Source: Charina bottae (lineage: Eukaryota > Chordata > Lepidosauria > Squamata > Charinaidae). From it: a stretch of 64,000 bases of DNA. Positions 13,308-25,421 of this stretch are shown here, one piece after another. Location of the stretch: assembly GCA_023362775.1 (NCBI GenBank), contig JALMGJ010000029.1, positions 5,925,268 through 5,989,267 on the forward strand, written 5' to 3'. Every line of letters begins with the position of its first letter. Position 1 is the first letter of the stretch. The notes under the pieces were generated by a model. The model was not told the origin of the DNA. It saw only the letters and a program-made list of their open reading frames with translations, and did not search any database. The translations under genes and the position numbers were made by a program.

Positions 13308-13441
13308 CAATGTTTCTCAACCTTGGCCGCATTCAGATGTGTGGACTTCAACTTCCAGAATTCCCCAGCCCCCATGCTGGCTGGGGAATTCTGGGAGTTG
13401 AAGTCCACACATCTGAAAGCGGCCAAGGTTGAGAAACACTG
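13308..13441. mobile_element. hAT MITE family A, copy 3, 8-bp TSD
   Basis: 134 bp. Target tcctagat/ccctagat at 13,300-13,307 and 13,442-13,449. Arms include gtgtggacttcaacttccag. Confidence 0.9.
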
Positions 13442-13739
13442 CCCTAGATGCTTGGCCTGGGTTTGGTTTAGTGTGTCATGTGACTCCAGCCATCATTGCT
13501 TATAAATTCTGGTTTATGGTTTAACATGATGGAATAGCCTAGCCCTTGTGATTTATTGAACAAACCATGTCAGTTGCCTGATAGTATACAATTTCCAGTG
13601 TAGAAAATATTTTCTAACTGGAAATCAAAAGAAGATTAACAAAAGTGGAGAAATGGGGTAGGGAGAGAAAGGATTTCTTTTTTTTTACTTGTATTCTTCC
13701 ATTAATTCAAAGGTTTATACCTATTTTAAATCCAAGTAA

Positions 13740-14063
13740 GGGGCGCGATGGCTCAGCGGTTAAGACGCTAGGCTTGTCGATCGGAAGGTTGCAAGTTCGA
13801 AACCCTAGCCCCACATGATGGAGTGAGCTCCCGCACTCGCCCCAGCTCATGCCAACCTAGCAATTTGAAAGCATGCAAATGCAAGTAGATGAATAGGTAC
13901 CACTTCGGTGGGAAGGTAACAGCGTTCCGCGCGCATCATGCTGGCCACATGACCACAGAAGTGTCTTTGGACAACGCTGGCTCTTCGGCTAGCAAACAGA
14001 GATGAGCACCGGCCCCTAGAGTCGGACACGACTGTGCGGGGGAACCTTTACCTTTACCTTTAC
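13740..14063 (+). mobile_element. Sauria-type tRNA SINE
   Basis: Same family, beginning gggcgcgatggctcagcgg, but the B-box is altered (gttcgaaaccc follows directly on the box A side, several bases missing) and the aaatg segment of the tail is deleted. It ends in CCTTTA repeats. No clear target duplication, so it is older or has trimmed ends. Confidence 0.9.
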
Positions 14064-14372
14064 TAATCTCACCAAAGGGTATGAGATTTACTTCTGCATC
14101 AGCTTGACTGACATTGTACTGTTGCTTAATTTTCTTTGGGTGCTACAATTTAAATCTCTTCCTGCCATGCACAGGGACATTAACAATATTAATAAAGTGT
14201 CTAAAACATTTCATCTATATTATCTCTGTAATCTTCTCCAGAATCCTGTAAGGAAGAACATTATTATTATCCTCAAATTTTGCTAGTGCTAGTTAAATAA
14301 TTTGAACTTAGGCTGCCTGACAAATTTGTTCACTGTGGAAAGACTTGAGATACTTCCAAAGATATTGGATAG

Positions 14373-14526
14373 TGGGGCCATCCACAGGGAATGAAAAAGT
14401 CAATATGGTGGCTGTGACTACATGATTGAAGCCCCACCTCTAGAGGAAAAGGGGTGGAGCTTTCAATGCATGGCCACAGCCTTCATCTTGATTTTTTGGA
14501 TACCCCCCCCCCCGCTGCAAGTATCC
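14373..14526. mobile_element. Palindromic MITE family C, copy 1
   Basis: ccatccacagggaatg at the left, gttttttggata and a C-run at the right, with ttgaagccccacc and its complement between. Boundaries approximate. Confidence 0.65.
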
Positions 14527-14753
14527 TATTTTAACTTCCTTAATAGATTTTATTTCTCTTAAAGAGAAAGTTGACAGAGGTGGTGGGATAATGTGGAACA
14601 CTTCCAAATGACCCCCTTCGTTCTTGCGGAATTCCATGATTATTATAGAATTATAATTATAGAAATTATAGAATTATAGAAAAAAAGCATCTACTAGACA
14701 CACCTTTGAGCTGGGAATTTCTTGAATTGTATATCACACTTTGTGACTGTGCA

Positions 14754-14782
14754 TAATAATAATAATAATAATAATAATAACT

Positions 14783-14819
<37 letters not shown>

Positions 14820-14820
14820 C
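14754..14820. repeat. Compound microsatellite (AAT)n-(AAC)n
   Basis: Nine AAT units then, after CT, thirteen AAC units. Confidence 0.98.
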
Positions 14821-16342
14821 CTTGAAAATTATATTATGAACAGGACTACTTCCAAAATTTTATCATATTGCTTGGCTGCTTTGTTAGAAAAAGATTAATT
14901 CAAAAGTTGACAAGCCACACCTATTAGCAATCCATTGCTGCAAATCAAATATAGCTTTCTTCTTATTACTGTACCATAATTCTTTGTGATTGTGTAATAA
15001 ATTCTTTATGATGATATAATAAAGAATAATAATCTTTTATTATTATTGCATCATAATTCTTTTTCTCCATGCCTGAAAAATTCACAATTCTTGATAGCCT
15101 GGGGATTTAGCCAAGAAGAACATATGCATCTTTAAGATGCAGCGATGTCAGCCCTGAGTCTAGCAATAGGGGTAACAAGGTAATTGTAACAGTCCTTATT
15201 AAAACATTCTCTGAGGTACTTAGAGCAATTTTCTAAGGATAATAACTAATTTCACATTGTTTAATGCAACCATTCACTGATTTCCGTGAACAGGACATTC
15301 AGGCTCATTATTCCAAAGGTCATTAAATAGCTAATATCAGTTTAATTGATTATTGACTTAGAAGCCACAGATAACTCCTCCAGAATCTCTATTTACTATA
15401 GAGTTTCACAACCAGCCATTTGCATGTGGATTAAACCAACCAAATAACAAATGTTTAGGTTGGCTGTACTGCCAAGAGGTCTTCTGAGGTAGATCAAGCT
15501 AATTTCTTAATTCTGTTTTAAAAACAAGTGATTCAAAGGCGAGTTTATCCAAAGTTATAAAGTTGTGAGAAGTCCAGTTTACCCAAGTTACATATTTAGG
15601 TGCTATTTTAAAAGTTGCATTATCCCATAATATAAAATCTCACTGGATATCCTTTCCAAACAAATGTATTCAGTATCTTGTAAATTGGGTTAAAATAATA
15701 TAATATAAAATTATATAATAGAGCAGACATGAGAAGGCCTCTCAAAATATAAATCAGTGTTGGACTACTATTAATCAATTTCAGGCTTCTCCCAGAAGGC
15801 TAAACTGGAAGAGATTAAATAGGCACATAAGAATGCAGGAATTTCTGATGCAGAATTTTGTTATAGAAGTTGTTCCAAAAGAATTCCAGCAACTGCTATA
15901 TAGCAAATACAAATCATATTTATAGTGTAATCAAGGTTCACATTTCTTCTGCCTCTTTCTCCCAAATGTAGCTCAGGTGGGGAAAATGTGCCCAGGAGAC
16001 CCACTTTCCATCCATCCTTTGTTTTGGTAACAGTTAGCTCTGATATCAAGTTGTTTTCCTCTGACTGTATGAGAACTAAACAAAGCAGTCAGAACACAAC
16101 CTAAAACCACAACTGTGAACCTGCATTGTGAGAGTTCACTACTGTAGTCATTTGAGGCCTGATTGGATAGCAGCTTGATAAAATATTTTCCTCTCATTTT
16201 GTATGATTTGACCTATGAGCTAAGTTGTAGATGGCAAAAAGAGAATGACGAAAAATAACTTATTTCAGCATTTTCAGTGTCAGTCTTTACCAGGGATTAT
16301 CTTATTTCATTTCTTTACAAATTTTCCTCCCCTGTTGTTGGC
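14821..16342. other. Intronic DNA with possible conserved non-coding stretch
   Basis: No transposon recognised. 15,180-15,400 is dense in TAATTG/ATTAAA/AATTGATTATTG words with balanced composition, as in conserved enhancers; unproven. Confidence 0.35.
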
Positions 16343-16354
16343 ACAAGGGGTACT

Positions 16355-16694
16355 AGTAAAGGTAAAGGTTCCCCCCGCACATTTGTGCAGTCGTGTCCGA
16401 CTCTAGGGGCTGGTGCTCATCTCCGTTTGTTAGCCGAAGAGCCAGCCTTGTCTGAAGACGCTTCCACGGTCATGTGGCCAGCATGACACGCGCGGAATGC
16501 TGTTACCTACCCACCGAAGTGGTACCTATTCATCTCCTTGCATTTGCATGCTTTCGAATTGCTAGGTTGGCAAGAGCTGGGGCTAGTGCGGGAGCTCACT
16601 CCGTCACGCGAGGCTAGGGATTCGAACCTCCGAACTTGCGATCTTCCAATCGACAAGCCTGGCGTCTTACCCGCTGAGCCACCACGCCCCTTTT
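16355..16694 (-). mobile_element. Sauria-type tRNA SINE, 12-bp target duplication
   Basis: Complete antisense copy: the TAAAGG tail is at the low-coordinate end and the tRNA-like head at the high end. The direct repeat acaaggggtact lies at 16,343-16,354 and 16,695-16,706. Confidence 0.93.
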
Positions 16695-17290
16695 ACAAGG
16701 GGTACTACTTACAGCATATTCAGAAATCCAATATTCAAGGTAGCTAAATGGCTGTGTATTGCCTGAGAATAGATTAGAAGTTCAAGACATTTTTGTACCA
16801 AAGATGCCCTTGATCACTGAGTGGTGTGCAAGGGGCTATGTTTCATTAGATGGGTAGGGCGGGGATAACGCTAAATTTGATTAACTTTATTCAAATGGAT
16901 TGAATATAGCTAGTATGATCGCTCCCGGCATATTTAATAATTTGCTTCTTCTGACCTCTTAAAATGTCAAGTGTCTACTCTTGGAAGTACTATGGGATTG
17001 AACTCAAGATTTGGGGGCGGAGTGGTTGCATGTGATGACCAACAGTCCTTTAGACTGCAATTTCCCAAGCAATGCTAAACTTCCTAGTGGGTTACTATAT
17101 TTAATCACACTCCCCAAAATTCAAAATTTCTACATCAGATGCAGCTCCTTCTAAGCATCTGTGGTTGTAAAGGAGCTGGCAGCTTAAATCATTCTTCAAA
17201 CAGAACAGAACTTGGGAGTCAAAATATGATGAAGATTTCTCTCCATCAATACAAGATAAACTGCTCTTCCTGGGCGTGTGTGACCACCAG

Positions 17291-17372
17291 ATTAAGATTA
17301 CCAGATCCTAACTGGTAACTATCTAGTGGTTGTCCAGATTTTTGCAGTCCTCGTGTGGCAGTCTTATAGAAA
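17291..17372. mobile_element. Family D MITE, partial
   Basis: gattaccagatcctaactgg then tatctagtggttgtccagat and ttttgcagtcctcgtgtgg. Only loosely palindromic. Confidence 0.5.
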
Positions 17373-17900
17373 GTAACTCAGAAAATAACCAAGGAATCTA
17401 GGCCTACAAACAGAGAATAGGTGCAGAAAAGGGTACAGTTAGAGGAGAGGATCAAAGGGAATCGTCTCTCAGAGCGAGCAAACCATGGTCTTATCACTTG
17501 AAATGAGATAGACCCAGGGATGTGCTGAGTGCCTGTCAAAAAGAAAGACCAAATATGTAATCATTCTTGGACTCAAGGACTATCATATGGATCTGAATTA
17601 AGAGCACATAAGCCAAAGAGGATGCCATCTTCCAGTAGTTCTATGGCTACAGTTCAGGTTGGGGCATTAATAGTTTCCTCCTAAATAATTAAAAAAAAAC
17701 ATTATTGAGCAAAATTGGCAATAGTTTTTTTGACTCAGGGATGAGTAGAGAACATTTCATCTCAGCAGTGGGGGAAAATCCTCTGATTAGCAAATATTTG
17801 AGATGGAAACATTGCAAGTGTGATCTATTTATGCCACCTAGATTGTGATTGCCCAATCCATAGGTAGTACCTTCTGTTAGCTGGTTTTTATCAATACTTA

Positions 17901-18238
17901 GTAAAGGTAAAGGTACCCCCCGCACATTTGTGCAGTCGTGTCCAACTCTAGGGGCCGGTGCTCATCTCCGTTTGTTAGCCGAAGAGCCAGCATTGTCCGA
18001 AGACACTTCCGTGGTCATGTGGCCGGCATGATGCGCGCGGAACGCTGTTACCTTCCCACCGAAGTGGTACCTATTCATCTACTTGCATTTGCATGCTTTC
18101 GAATTGCTAGGTTGGCAAGAGCTGGGGCTAGTGTGGGAGCTCACTCCGTCACGCGAGGCTAGGGATTCGAACCTCCGAACTTGTGATCTTCCAATCGACA
18201 AGCCTGGCGTCTTACCCACTGAGCCACCACGCCCCTTT
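17901..18238 (-). mobile_element. Sauria-type tRNA SINE, target duplication
   Basis: Complete antisense copy, very similar to the one at 16.4 kb. The target duplication atcaatactta is at the left edge (ending 17,900) and repeated at 18,239-18,249. A few extra T residues at the right edge could belong to either element or target. Confidence 0.92.
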
Positions 18239-18249
18239 ATCAATACTTA

Positions 18250-19264
18250 TCTGGGAACAAATTATTTTCATTTAATCAGTAGAAGTGTGTAACTTAATGT
18301 TAATTCATTAACTCCAAATGTGGCGTTAATGACTGGAAGAGATGTTTCAACAGGTAGGTGCATGTCTGTCTCTAAGGATACTATTCTTGTTTCAAGAAGT
18401 CACAACATCTCTTGCATTGCAGCTCTTTCTGAAATAACAAATTCTTGAACCAAGATGTTTGAGTAATGGCCAAGGAAAAATACAAGGCATAATTACATGG
18501 GAATCAGAGAATTTGCACTCCTCTGAAGCTCCTCTGATAATCACACTATTTCCTATTACAGTTTGTTAAATAAAAATAGATGAAGCATGAAAAACGCCCC
18601 GTAATTCAAATGCTTTCTAGCAGAATGTCTTATGGAAAGTCGTCATGGTAAACAGCATTTACACTTCATTTAATCGAGGTGAAGATATCATTCCAGCTGA
18701 AGCCTTAAGGAACATCTTAGCTGTCAGGGTGCTAGCCGATCTATAAGCAGTTGCTGATGCTGCTTTAATGAAGTGTATGCATGCACACACAGACCACACA
18801 GAACTGTCTTCTTTGTGGATGAATCCAGATACTTTCCACAGATACTTTAATATAGTGATGATTTAACAGGAAGTTGACATCTAACCAGTGATTTGCTAAA
18901 CATGTTTTCCATGTTTCCCAGGATACAATTTGGGACATTTCTAGCACATGTTTGGAATTGTGGACAAGATCAAGGGGTCAGGCACTAAGTTGCCAAAATA
19001 TGTTGTGCAGCAGTGCAGAACAATTGCCCTCTTCTCTGTATGACCCCTAGTTAAGAAATACGCTGGATAAGTATTCAGGCCAGCAATTTGTAAACGAGAT
19101 TTTAGAGCTTTTATGCTGATGTCACAGGTAGCTAAAAGAAAAATAGCTTCCTAGTGCAAATAGGCAAAGATCTGTGAGTTGCCACGTATTTTTAAGAGGA
19201 ATTTTCTTTCTTCTTGGTGAATGTATCACCATCAATCCCAGAGAAATATGGATAAGGTTTTTAA
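18250..19264. other. Intronic DNA, no recognised element
   Basis: No element or exon supported between the SINE and the L2 tail. Confidence 0.5.
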
Positions 19265-19352
19265 TGTTAATATTATTGTTGTAAACCGCCCAGAGTCTAC
19301 TGCTGTAGAGATGGGTGGTGATAAATCTGAATAATAAATAAATAACATAAAT
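19265..19352 (+). mobile_element. L2 3'-tail remnant
   Basis: tgtaaaccgcccagagtctac followed by agatgggtggtgataaatct and an AAATA tail. Confidence 0.65.
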
Positions 19353-19544
19353 AAGGCATATACAGCCATTATACTGTATAGAAGGGGAAATTTGAGCATA
19401 TGTTTATTTCCTGCACGAACACCCCATGGAAACATACATGGAAGAGCTTGGGAGGCAGAGAAGTGTTTTCTAAAATATTCAGAGATTTCTAGATTCTGCT
19501 AGAAATTTAGGAGGAAAGCTGTTTTTAGCTTATAGTAGCCAAAA

Positions 19545-19612
19545 AACAGGAGTCTGATAGAATCTTTTCTGTGTAACTGATGTTATTAAAAGGCATAAGC
19601 TTTTGAGAGCTG
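19545..19612. repeat. Fragment related to the 42.7-kb inverted repeat
   Basis: Shares ttattaaaaggcataagcttttg with the element at 42.7 kb. Confidence 0.4.
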
Positions 19613-19822
19613 GAAAAGATGCTACCAAATCCTTGTGATTTTTGCATATTTCGAGGCAACTTAACAAATAAGATTTTATCTAAAGGAAGAAAGGATTCAA
19701 TCAGGTGGGGAGCAGGCAGGGAAGGGAGAGAAATGTGCATTGCCCTTGTGGAATTGGTCCCTGTGTTTCTTTTGTTACCTGTACAAAGGTGAGGGAATAA
19801 CTTGAAGTAATGTTATTTCTTG

Positions 19823-20030
19823 AGAGCCAGTTTGGTGTAGTGGTTAAGGCACCAGGCTAGAAACCGGGAGACTGTGAATTCTAGTCCCACCTTAGGCACA
19901 AGGCCAACCTTGAGCCAGTCACTCACTCTCAGCCCTAGGAAGCAGGCAATGGCAAACCACTTCTGAAAAACCTTGCCAAGACAACAGCAGCGACTTGTCC
20001 AGGCAGTCCCCAAGACCGACTCAAAGGCAC
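19823..20030 (+). mobile_element. Second tRNA SINE family, ~210-bp copy
   Basis: The head agccagtttggtgtagtggttaaggc (19,825-19,850) carries an A-box-like motif. A weak B-box (tgaattctagtcccacc) follows, then a body ending accgactcaaaggcac. Shorter than the Sauria-type SINE and distinct in sequence. Squamate tRNA-derived SINE by inference; family name not assigned. Confidence 0.82.
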
Positions 20031-20204
20031 TTTCTCAAAAAAATTTTATTTTTAGGGCTGGATTGTGAAGACTATGGCATCCTTAGAAATGGACCAATAA
20101 CAGCCAGGGCCACCAGAACCAAGTCTTTCTAAAGCATAAGATGCCTGATGAGGGGCTTTAGGTTTGAATTGAAAGAGTTTCCCGTTCCAGTGCAATGGTT
20201 ATAG

Positions 20205-20340
20205 CAGTGTTTCTCAACCTTGGCAGCTTGAAGATGTGTGGACTTCAACTCCCAGAATCCCCCAGCCATCCATGGCTGGCTGGGGAATTCTGGGAGTTGA
20301 AGTCCACACATCTTCAAGCTGCCAAGGTTGAGAAACACTG
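20205..20340. mobile_element. hAT MITE family A, copy 4, 8-bp TSD
   Basis: 136 bp. Target ggttatag/gattatag at 20,197-20,204 and 20,341-20,348. Arms almost perfectly complementary over 65 bases. Confidence 0.92.
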
Positions 20341-20925
20341 GATTATAGTATACTTTCTGATGGTGAGATCAGTGCAGAACTGAAATGCTGCTGATAACTA
20401 GATAGGCTCTTAATTTCCATGATAGTACCATATTTGATTGCTTTTACATATTTCCTTTTACCACTTAAAATATATATTTTATAAATACATACACCACCTA
20501 TTCCCAACTGGCATGGGTGGTAACAAATATACAGTAGATGTTTAAACCACCAGTCAGCATTAAAATTTCTAAAACTTAAAATGTTTGGGTAAAGGACATG
20601 CCTCCTCAACTTCAATAAGGAAAGGATAGGCCTGTGACAGCATTTTGACCCACCATAGAGGCCTAGAAAAAGCAGCAGCGTGTTTTGTTGAGACCTGCAA
20701 AATATGCCTTATTGAAGACTTTAGGACAGGCAGTTCTTAAGATAACCTGGATCGAAGCTGTGTTAGAATGTGTAAACCAAGGAAGCATCTTGTATTAGTC
20801 TTCGACAATCCATGGGAAAGTGCTGCTACACAGAGTAGACAAAATTGGCCTGGACAGACAAATGTTTGGCTTGATATATAAGGTAGCTTCAAACATACAT
20901 CCTTCAGGAAGACCGGTGTGGTATT

Positions 20926-21840
20926 GTGATTAAGACATGGGACCAGGGGGAGGGATATTTTAGGTCTGGTAGATTCCTAGACTGTGAAGTCCTCATTGGG
21001 ACCGGTGGCAAGCTAGAAATAGGGATCTACAGGAAACCCACACACAGAGATCAATATCTGATGTTTGACTCCCACCATCCACTGCAGCACAAACTAGGAG
21101 TCATCAGGACATTGTCACACAGAGCAGAAACCATCCCCACCTCCATGGATTCCAAAAAGAATGAAAATCAGCACCTGAGAACAGCTCTGAAGGCCTGTGG
21201 ATATCCAAATTGGGCCTTCAACAAATCTAAATCTACCAGACCTAAAACAGTGACAGATAGGGCTGAGACTCAGAGTAAACGAAAGAACCTGGTCATTCCC
21301 TACATGGCTGGCGTGTCTGAAAAGATAAAATGGATATTTGGCAAACACCACATACCTGTATATTTCAAACCCACCAACACACTAAGACAGAGGCTTGTAC
21401 ACCCCAAAGATCAAACTCCAAAACACAAGAAAAGCAATGTAGTTTATGCAATCCAGTGCAGTGAGGAGTGCTCTGAACTCTACATTGGAGAAACCAAACA
21501 ACTTTTGTACAGGAGGATGGCCCAACACAGGAGAAGTAACACCACAGGACCAGAGTCAGCAGTTTATCTTCATCTAAAGGAAAAAGGACACTCATTTGAG
21601 GACATTAATGTTCACATTTTAGACAGAGAAGATAGGTGGTTTGAGAGAGGGGTCAAGGAATCCATTTATGCCAACTTGGAAAATCCTTCCTTGAATAGAG
21701 GTGGGGGCCTCAGGCACAATCTTTCCCCCATCTTCCTCCCTGCTTTGTCTTCTGTGCCTAGGAAGATTAAGACCATTTCACAAGCTCAACAGCAGCATGG
21801 TGATCTTAACGATCCTCCTTTAGATGATAAAAGGACTTAA
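20926..21840 (+). CDS. PLE family 1 ORF: RT end plus GIY-YIG endonuclease
   Basis: Open for 304 codons to TAA at 21,838-21,840. The first ~15 residues are probably flank. GGKLEIGIYRKPTHRDQYLM and SHHPLQHKLGVIRTLSHRA (residues ~30-70) are the PLE RT thumb region. The GIY-YIG nuclease starts at about residue 175: VVYAIQCS, then ELYIGETKQLLYRRMAQHRR with the YIG half, conserved Arg and His. EDINVHILDRE and SIYANLENPSLNRGGGLRHN follow, matching PLE C-termini. Most of the RT, including its catalytic YADD, is missing, so the copy is dead on its own. Confidence 0.85.
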   Translation: MIKTWDQGEGYFRSGRFLDCEVLIGTGGKLEIGIYRKPTHRDQYLMFDSHHPLQHKLGVIRTLSHRAETIPTSMDSKKNENQHLRTALKACGYPNWAFNKSKSTRPKTVTDRAETQSKRKNLVIPYMAGVSEKIKWIFGKHHIPVYFKPTNTLRQRLVHPKDQTPKHKKSNVVYAIQCSEECSELYIGETKQLLYRRMAQHRRSNTTGPESAVYLHLKEKGHSFEDINVHILDREDRWFERGVKESIYANLENPSLNRGGGLRHNLSPIFLPALSSVPRKIKTISQAQQQHGDLNDPPLDDKRT

Positions 21841-22018
21841 AATAACATCTCAATATAACCATGACCTAGCCCCAGGTGTAAGGTCACACAGCTACCTAGA
21901 AACATATTTAGGATTCCCTTACTAACTTTGCTCAGACTGAAGAAGCTCCTTGGATAAGGAGCGAAACGTTTCCACTGAGAAAATAGAAATCCAGTTGACA
22001 TGATTCAAGCTACAGACA
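20965..22018 (+). mobile_element. Penelope-like element (PLE family 1), 5'-truncated
   Basis: Coding starts around FLDCEVLIGTG at about 20,974, in the last part of the reverse transcriptase, runs through a GIY-YIG domain, and is followed by ~180 bases of 3' tail with a hammerhead-like motif and the sequence catgattcaagctacagac. The tail matches the antisense copy at 30.0-30.4 kb, which ends at the same point. No target duplication was identified; the left edge is uncertain. Confidence 0.85.
21931..21979 (+). ncRNA. Hammerhead-ribozyme-like motif, PLE family 1
   Basis: CTGAAGA at 21,937-21,943; perfect 7-bp stem II GCTCCTT/AAGGAGC (21,945-21,951 with 21,956-21,962), loop GGAT; GAAAC at 21,963-21,967; GTT at 21,968-21,970. 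Stem I: CTCAG (21,931-21,935) with CTGAG (21,975-21,979) plus an A-T pair next to the core. Located ~100 bases after the ORF stop. Confidence 0.72.
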
Positions 22019-22059
22019 ATTCCACCTGGATGACTGAGAACCTTCATAGACATATAACT

Positions 22060-23344
22060 AGATCTAGCTTAGCATTTGAAATGGGTGTTCCCACCTGCTG
22101 TGATTCTCTACCACTGACCTTTTAAATAAATGAAATTGCTAAAAATTAGCAGGGATCATTTCACACAATTATGATCAGGATTTAGGTGATCTCTTGCATG
22201 TTCGTGCCATTATTTTAATACAGACCTTTCAAGTATTTTATATTGAATATTGTGGCATCCCCTCTTACCCCAAGCCAAAAGTAGTTTTAATGACCAATAG
22301 TATCCTATCACAACTAGAACAGTAGATTTGCCTTCCCTGCATCTAACCGAGAAAGGCCAGAGCAGGGCTCCTTGACTTGAGAAAATTGGAAGCTACCAGT
22401 AGAACAAAACCTTTAATCTGGGTTAGCAAATTTTGGAATTATCAGGTGCAGAAGCCTCAGTGCTATAAGGAAGCAGTGGGTCATTTCAACTATTGCTGTG
22501 GAATGAAATGCTGTGACATAGACATAAGAGTTGTGTTTTGCAGTTTGTAGAAAGTAGAAAGTAGAAAGAAGAAAGAAGCTCTGACATTTCTTCAGTAGTT
22601 TGTAAACAAGCCAGGAATTCAGGCATTTGCTCCGTTTCTGTAGGTTGACTGTTTTTAGGCAGAAGAAACAAGTAATGGTCACCCAGGTCATTGGCTTTGG
22701 AGTTAAAAGAATTGTGTGAAATAGAAATTCCACACTGCTAACCGCATTGCAAAAATGGCCAAGGCAAAATGGTTAAACGTTGTGGCATCCTATCCAAAAT
22801 CATTTGAAAGAGGCAAAACGATCAGTCGTGTCACATGAAGTGTCTGTTGTGTGGGACAGAGCAAAGGTAATGGAATCAGTTGTTTGGAAAGGTCCTTAAT
22901 GCAAAACGAAGCCTGCATGTTCAAAGTAGGCATTGGAAGGCATGCAGTAGGGGCATTTCATAAAGCAGGTGTCTTACATCCACTGTCCATGGCATTTTCT
23001 GCAGCTCACGGTGATACTTTGAAGGCTCAAATCTTGAACATGTATCAGCTATTTTTAGATAGCAATTTAGATCTTATTAGAACCAAATGTTGATACTCTG
23101 GTTAATGAAAAACCATGCCAACTAAGTGGGAAAAGTGAAGCATTGCTTTGCAGCTCTTTTTTACATTCAAGTTCTCTTTTCAAATTTAATAAATTTATGT
23201 TTAATAGCACACCGCAATACCTTTCATTTTCTTCATTTTTTACCCACTGGAGGCTTTTCTATTAATGTAGTATGGTGGTCCTTGGGCAAATGAACCAGTC
23301 CTTGTGAAGATTTGAATTTGAAACTCCTGTTACAAAGTATCTGA
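22060..23344. other. Intronic DNA, no recognised element
   Basis: A gtagaaagtagaaagaagaa short repeat at 22,548-22,575; otherwise nothing supported. Confidence 0.5.
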
Positions 23345-23434
23345 GCAACGCACATAAAAAAGGGGTGGGAATTTGATTGCACCATTGTGGCCACCATCTT
23401 GACTTTTTTGACACCCTCCCTGCAGACACCCCTG
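23345..23434. mobile_element. Family C MITE, right half
   Basis: aaaaaaggggtgggaatttg through gtggccaccatcttgactttt to tgcagacacccctg. The left arm is not present. Confidence 0.65.
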
Positions 23435-24049
23435 AAAATATCTACCAATCTCCTGTCTTCCAGCTATGTTGGGACTACAATTCCCATTGGTCATAGCTGG
23501 AATTCTGGAAACAGTATTCCCCATATATCTGGGGCTGTCTAGACCATTCATTTTAGCATGCTTGTTAAAATAATGGGGCAATGTTAAAACACAATCCACC
23601 ACTCTTGGTCTGAAGTGATACAGGTCAGCATTAGATGAATCATATGATAATTCTATATTTTAGCTGTCAGGATGGAGCATCCTGCCAGCATAGTTATGGG
23701 CTTGTACTAATTAGTCTGGCATGCCTACAGGGCCGTTAGGAATGTTGATTAGGGTTGTTTAGTCGAATACCCTGACACCAAGGTCAGCCCGAATGGCGCT
23801 ACCAGTTTGTTAGTAAAGAATTTGTGACTGGAAAGTATGGAAACTGTGAGAATGTAGGGAGGGGCTGTCACAAAGTGAATCCCCCAATAGGGTGGGGGGC
23901 TGGTATGAAGGTGGAGGATGTAACTGCCGTTTTGCACGGGCTTTTTCTCAGTCTAGTCTTTGCATTGGAAAGGATCACTTGCTTTAATAAAGAATTCTTT
24001 CATATCCTTTGATGGCTTGTACTAAGAGTCTCTGAATTAATAGCTAAAG

Positions 24050-24311
24050 CAGGGCTTTCCAAAGTTTTTCCCGCGGCGACACACCAACCGACGTTGGTGT
24101 GTCGCCGCAGGAAAACCCGGAAGCGCGGCAGCGTGCAAAAACCCGGAAGAGCTGCTGCTGCTTTCGGGTTTTGCGCGCTGCAGTTGGTGTGTCACCGCGG
24201 GAAAACCCAGAAGCGCTGATGATGATCAGCGCTTCCGGGCTGTGTGGCGACACACCATACTGTGTGTGGTGACACACTTTTGTGTCGCGACACACAGTTT
24301 GGAAAGCTCTG
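24050..24311. mobile_element. hAT MITE family B, copy 2, 8-bp TSD
   Basis: 262 bp, opposite orientation to copy 1. Target agctaaag at 24,042-24,049 and 24,312-24,319 (perfect). Confidence 0.9.
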
Positions 24312-25190
24312 AGCTAAAGGATCAGGACCATCACATTAGCTTTCCTTCTGATCTAATGACAGGATCTCTGTGTGTTCTGATATTCTTGCAGACTCTTGAC
24401 TCCTTCTCATTGTGTTGAAATATCCATGGTTATTGGTTCCTGAAACCCTTTTCTGCCCCAAACTTTTATCTAGATAAAAAGAGCTCTCACCTGTCAAGGT
24501 GTGCGATCCCGCCTGCTCCCTTTGTGTTATGTTGTCTTTGTCAAATGATATTTATCACTCTGTTGACCTCTTGCCCAATATAGAAAAGGGTGTCAAGTTT
24601 AGACCATGAAGACTGAGGTCCAAATTAGAGGTCAACCACAATTGGTTCCTTAGATGTAAAGTGGAAATAATTGTGATTCCTCACTCTTGAAGAATAGAAA
24701 GGGAATCAATGATAGTTGCTTGAAAAACCCAGATCGTATTAATGTCTAGGGCCTGGATAACTCACCAGACTAGCCTATTTAATCAGGATTGTTTGGAATA
24801 TGAAATAAAACAATCTTATATGCATTGACAAGATATATGCATTGGATTCAAATGTATAGACCGCCATTCTTCCTAGTCCTTTGGACTGTATAAATACTTC
24901 AGAATTCAACTCCTGGATGTGATCCTTGGTCATGTAAAAGCCTCTTTGTAGGCAAGGAATGGGGATCACCCCTTCTTTCTTCTTCCATCCTTAGTCCCTA
25001 CTGTAATCCAGAAAAAATGCTCAGTCAGTAGTCTGATGGCCTGTGCACCTTCCTATTCCCATCCCTTGCTTATATGCTTACTAGTTCTATGTCACAGGGA
25101 TGTCTCATTTCCTGCTAAAAAGGAGCAACTACAACCTCAGTCCTGCTTAGGTGATAACCCATTAAATGAGGGTGCAAGTTTATTTTATAC

Positions 25191-25227
25191 ATTCATTCAT
25201 TCATTCATTCATTCATTCATTCATTCA
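25191..25227. repeat. (ATTC)n microsatellite
   Basis: Nine units; it forms the tail end of the antisense L2 at 25.2-26.0 kb, where LINE tails commonly seed microsatellites. Confidence 0.97.
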
Positions 25228-25421
25228 ATTTACATGGCCACCCATTTCAACAAGTGACTCTGGGCAGTGAACAGAATAAAAAAATAAAAACAATTATAAG
25301 CATTGCAAAAATTAAAATACAAGGCAGCCAAGAAACATCTTAACCCAAATCACTAATATAGAAACGGGTCCCTGCACACGCTCAGGGCTCCTGGCCCGGG
25401 CACAGAACCAGGTCTTTAGAG

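Noticed and set aside
14754..14820. Regular repeat, considered as CRISPR-like or coding repeat
   Set aside because: Pure trinucleotide microsatellite with no spacers.
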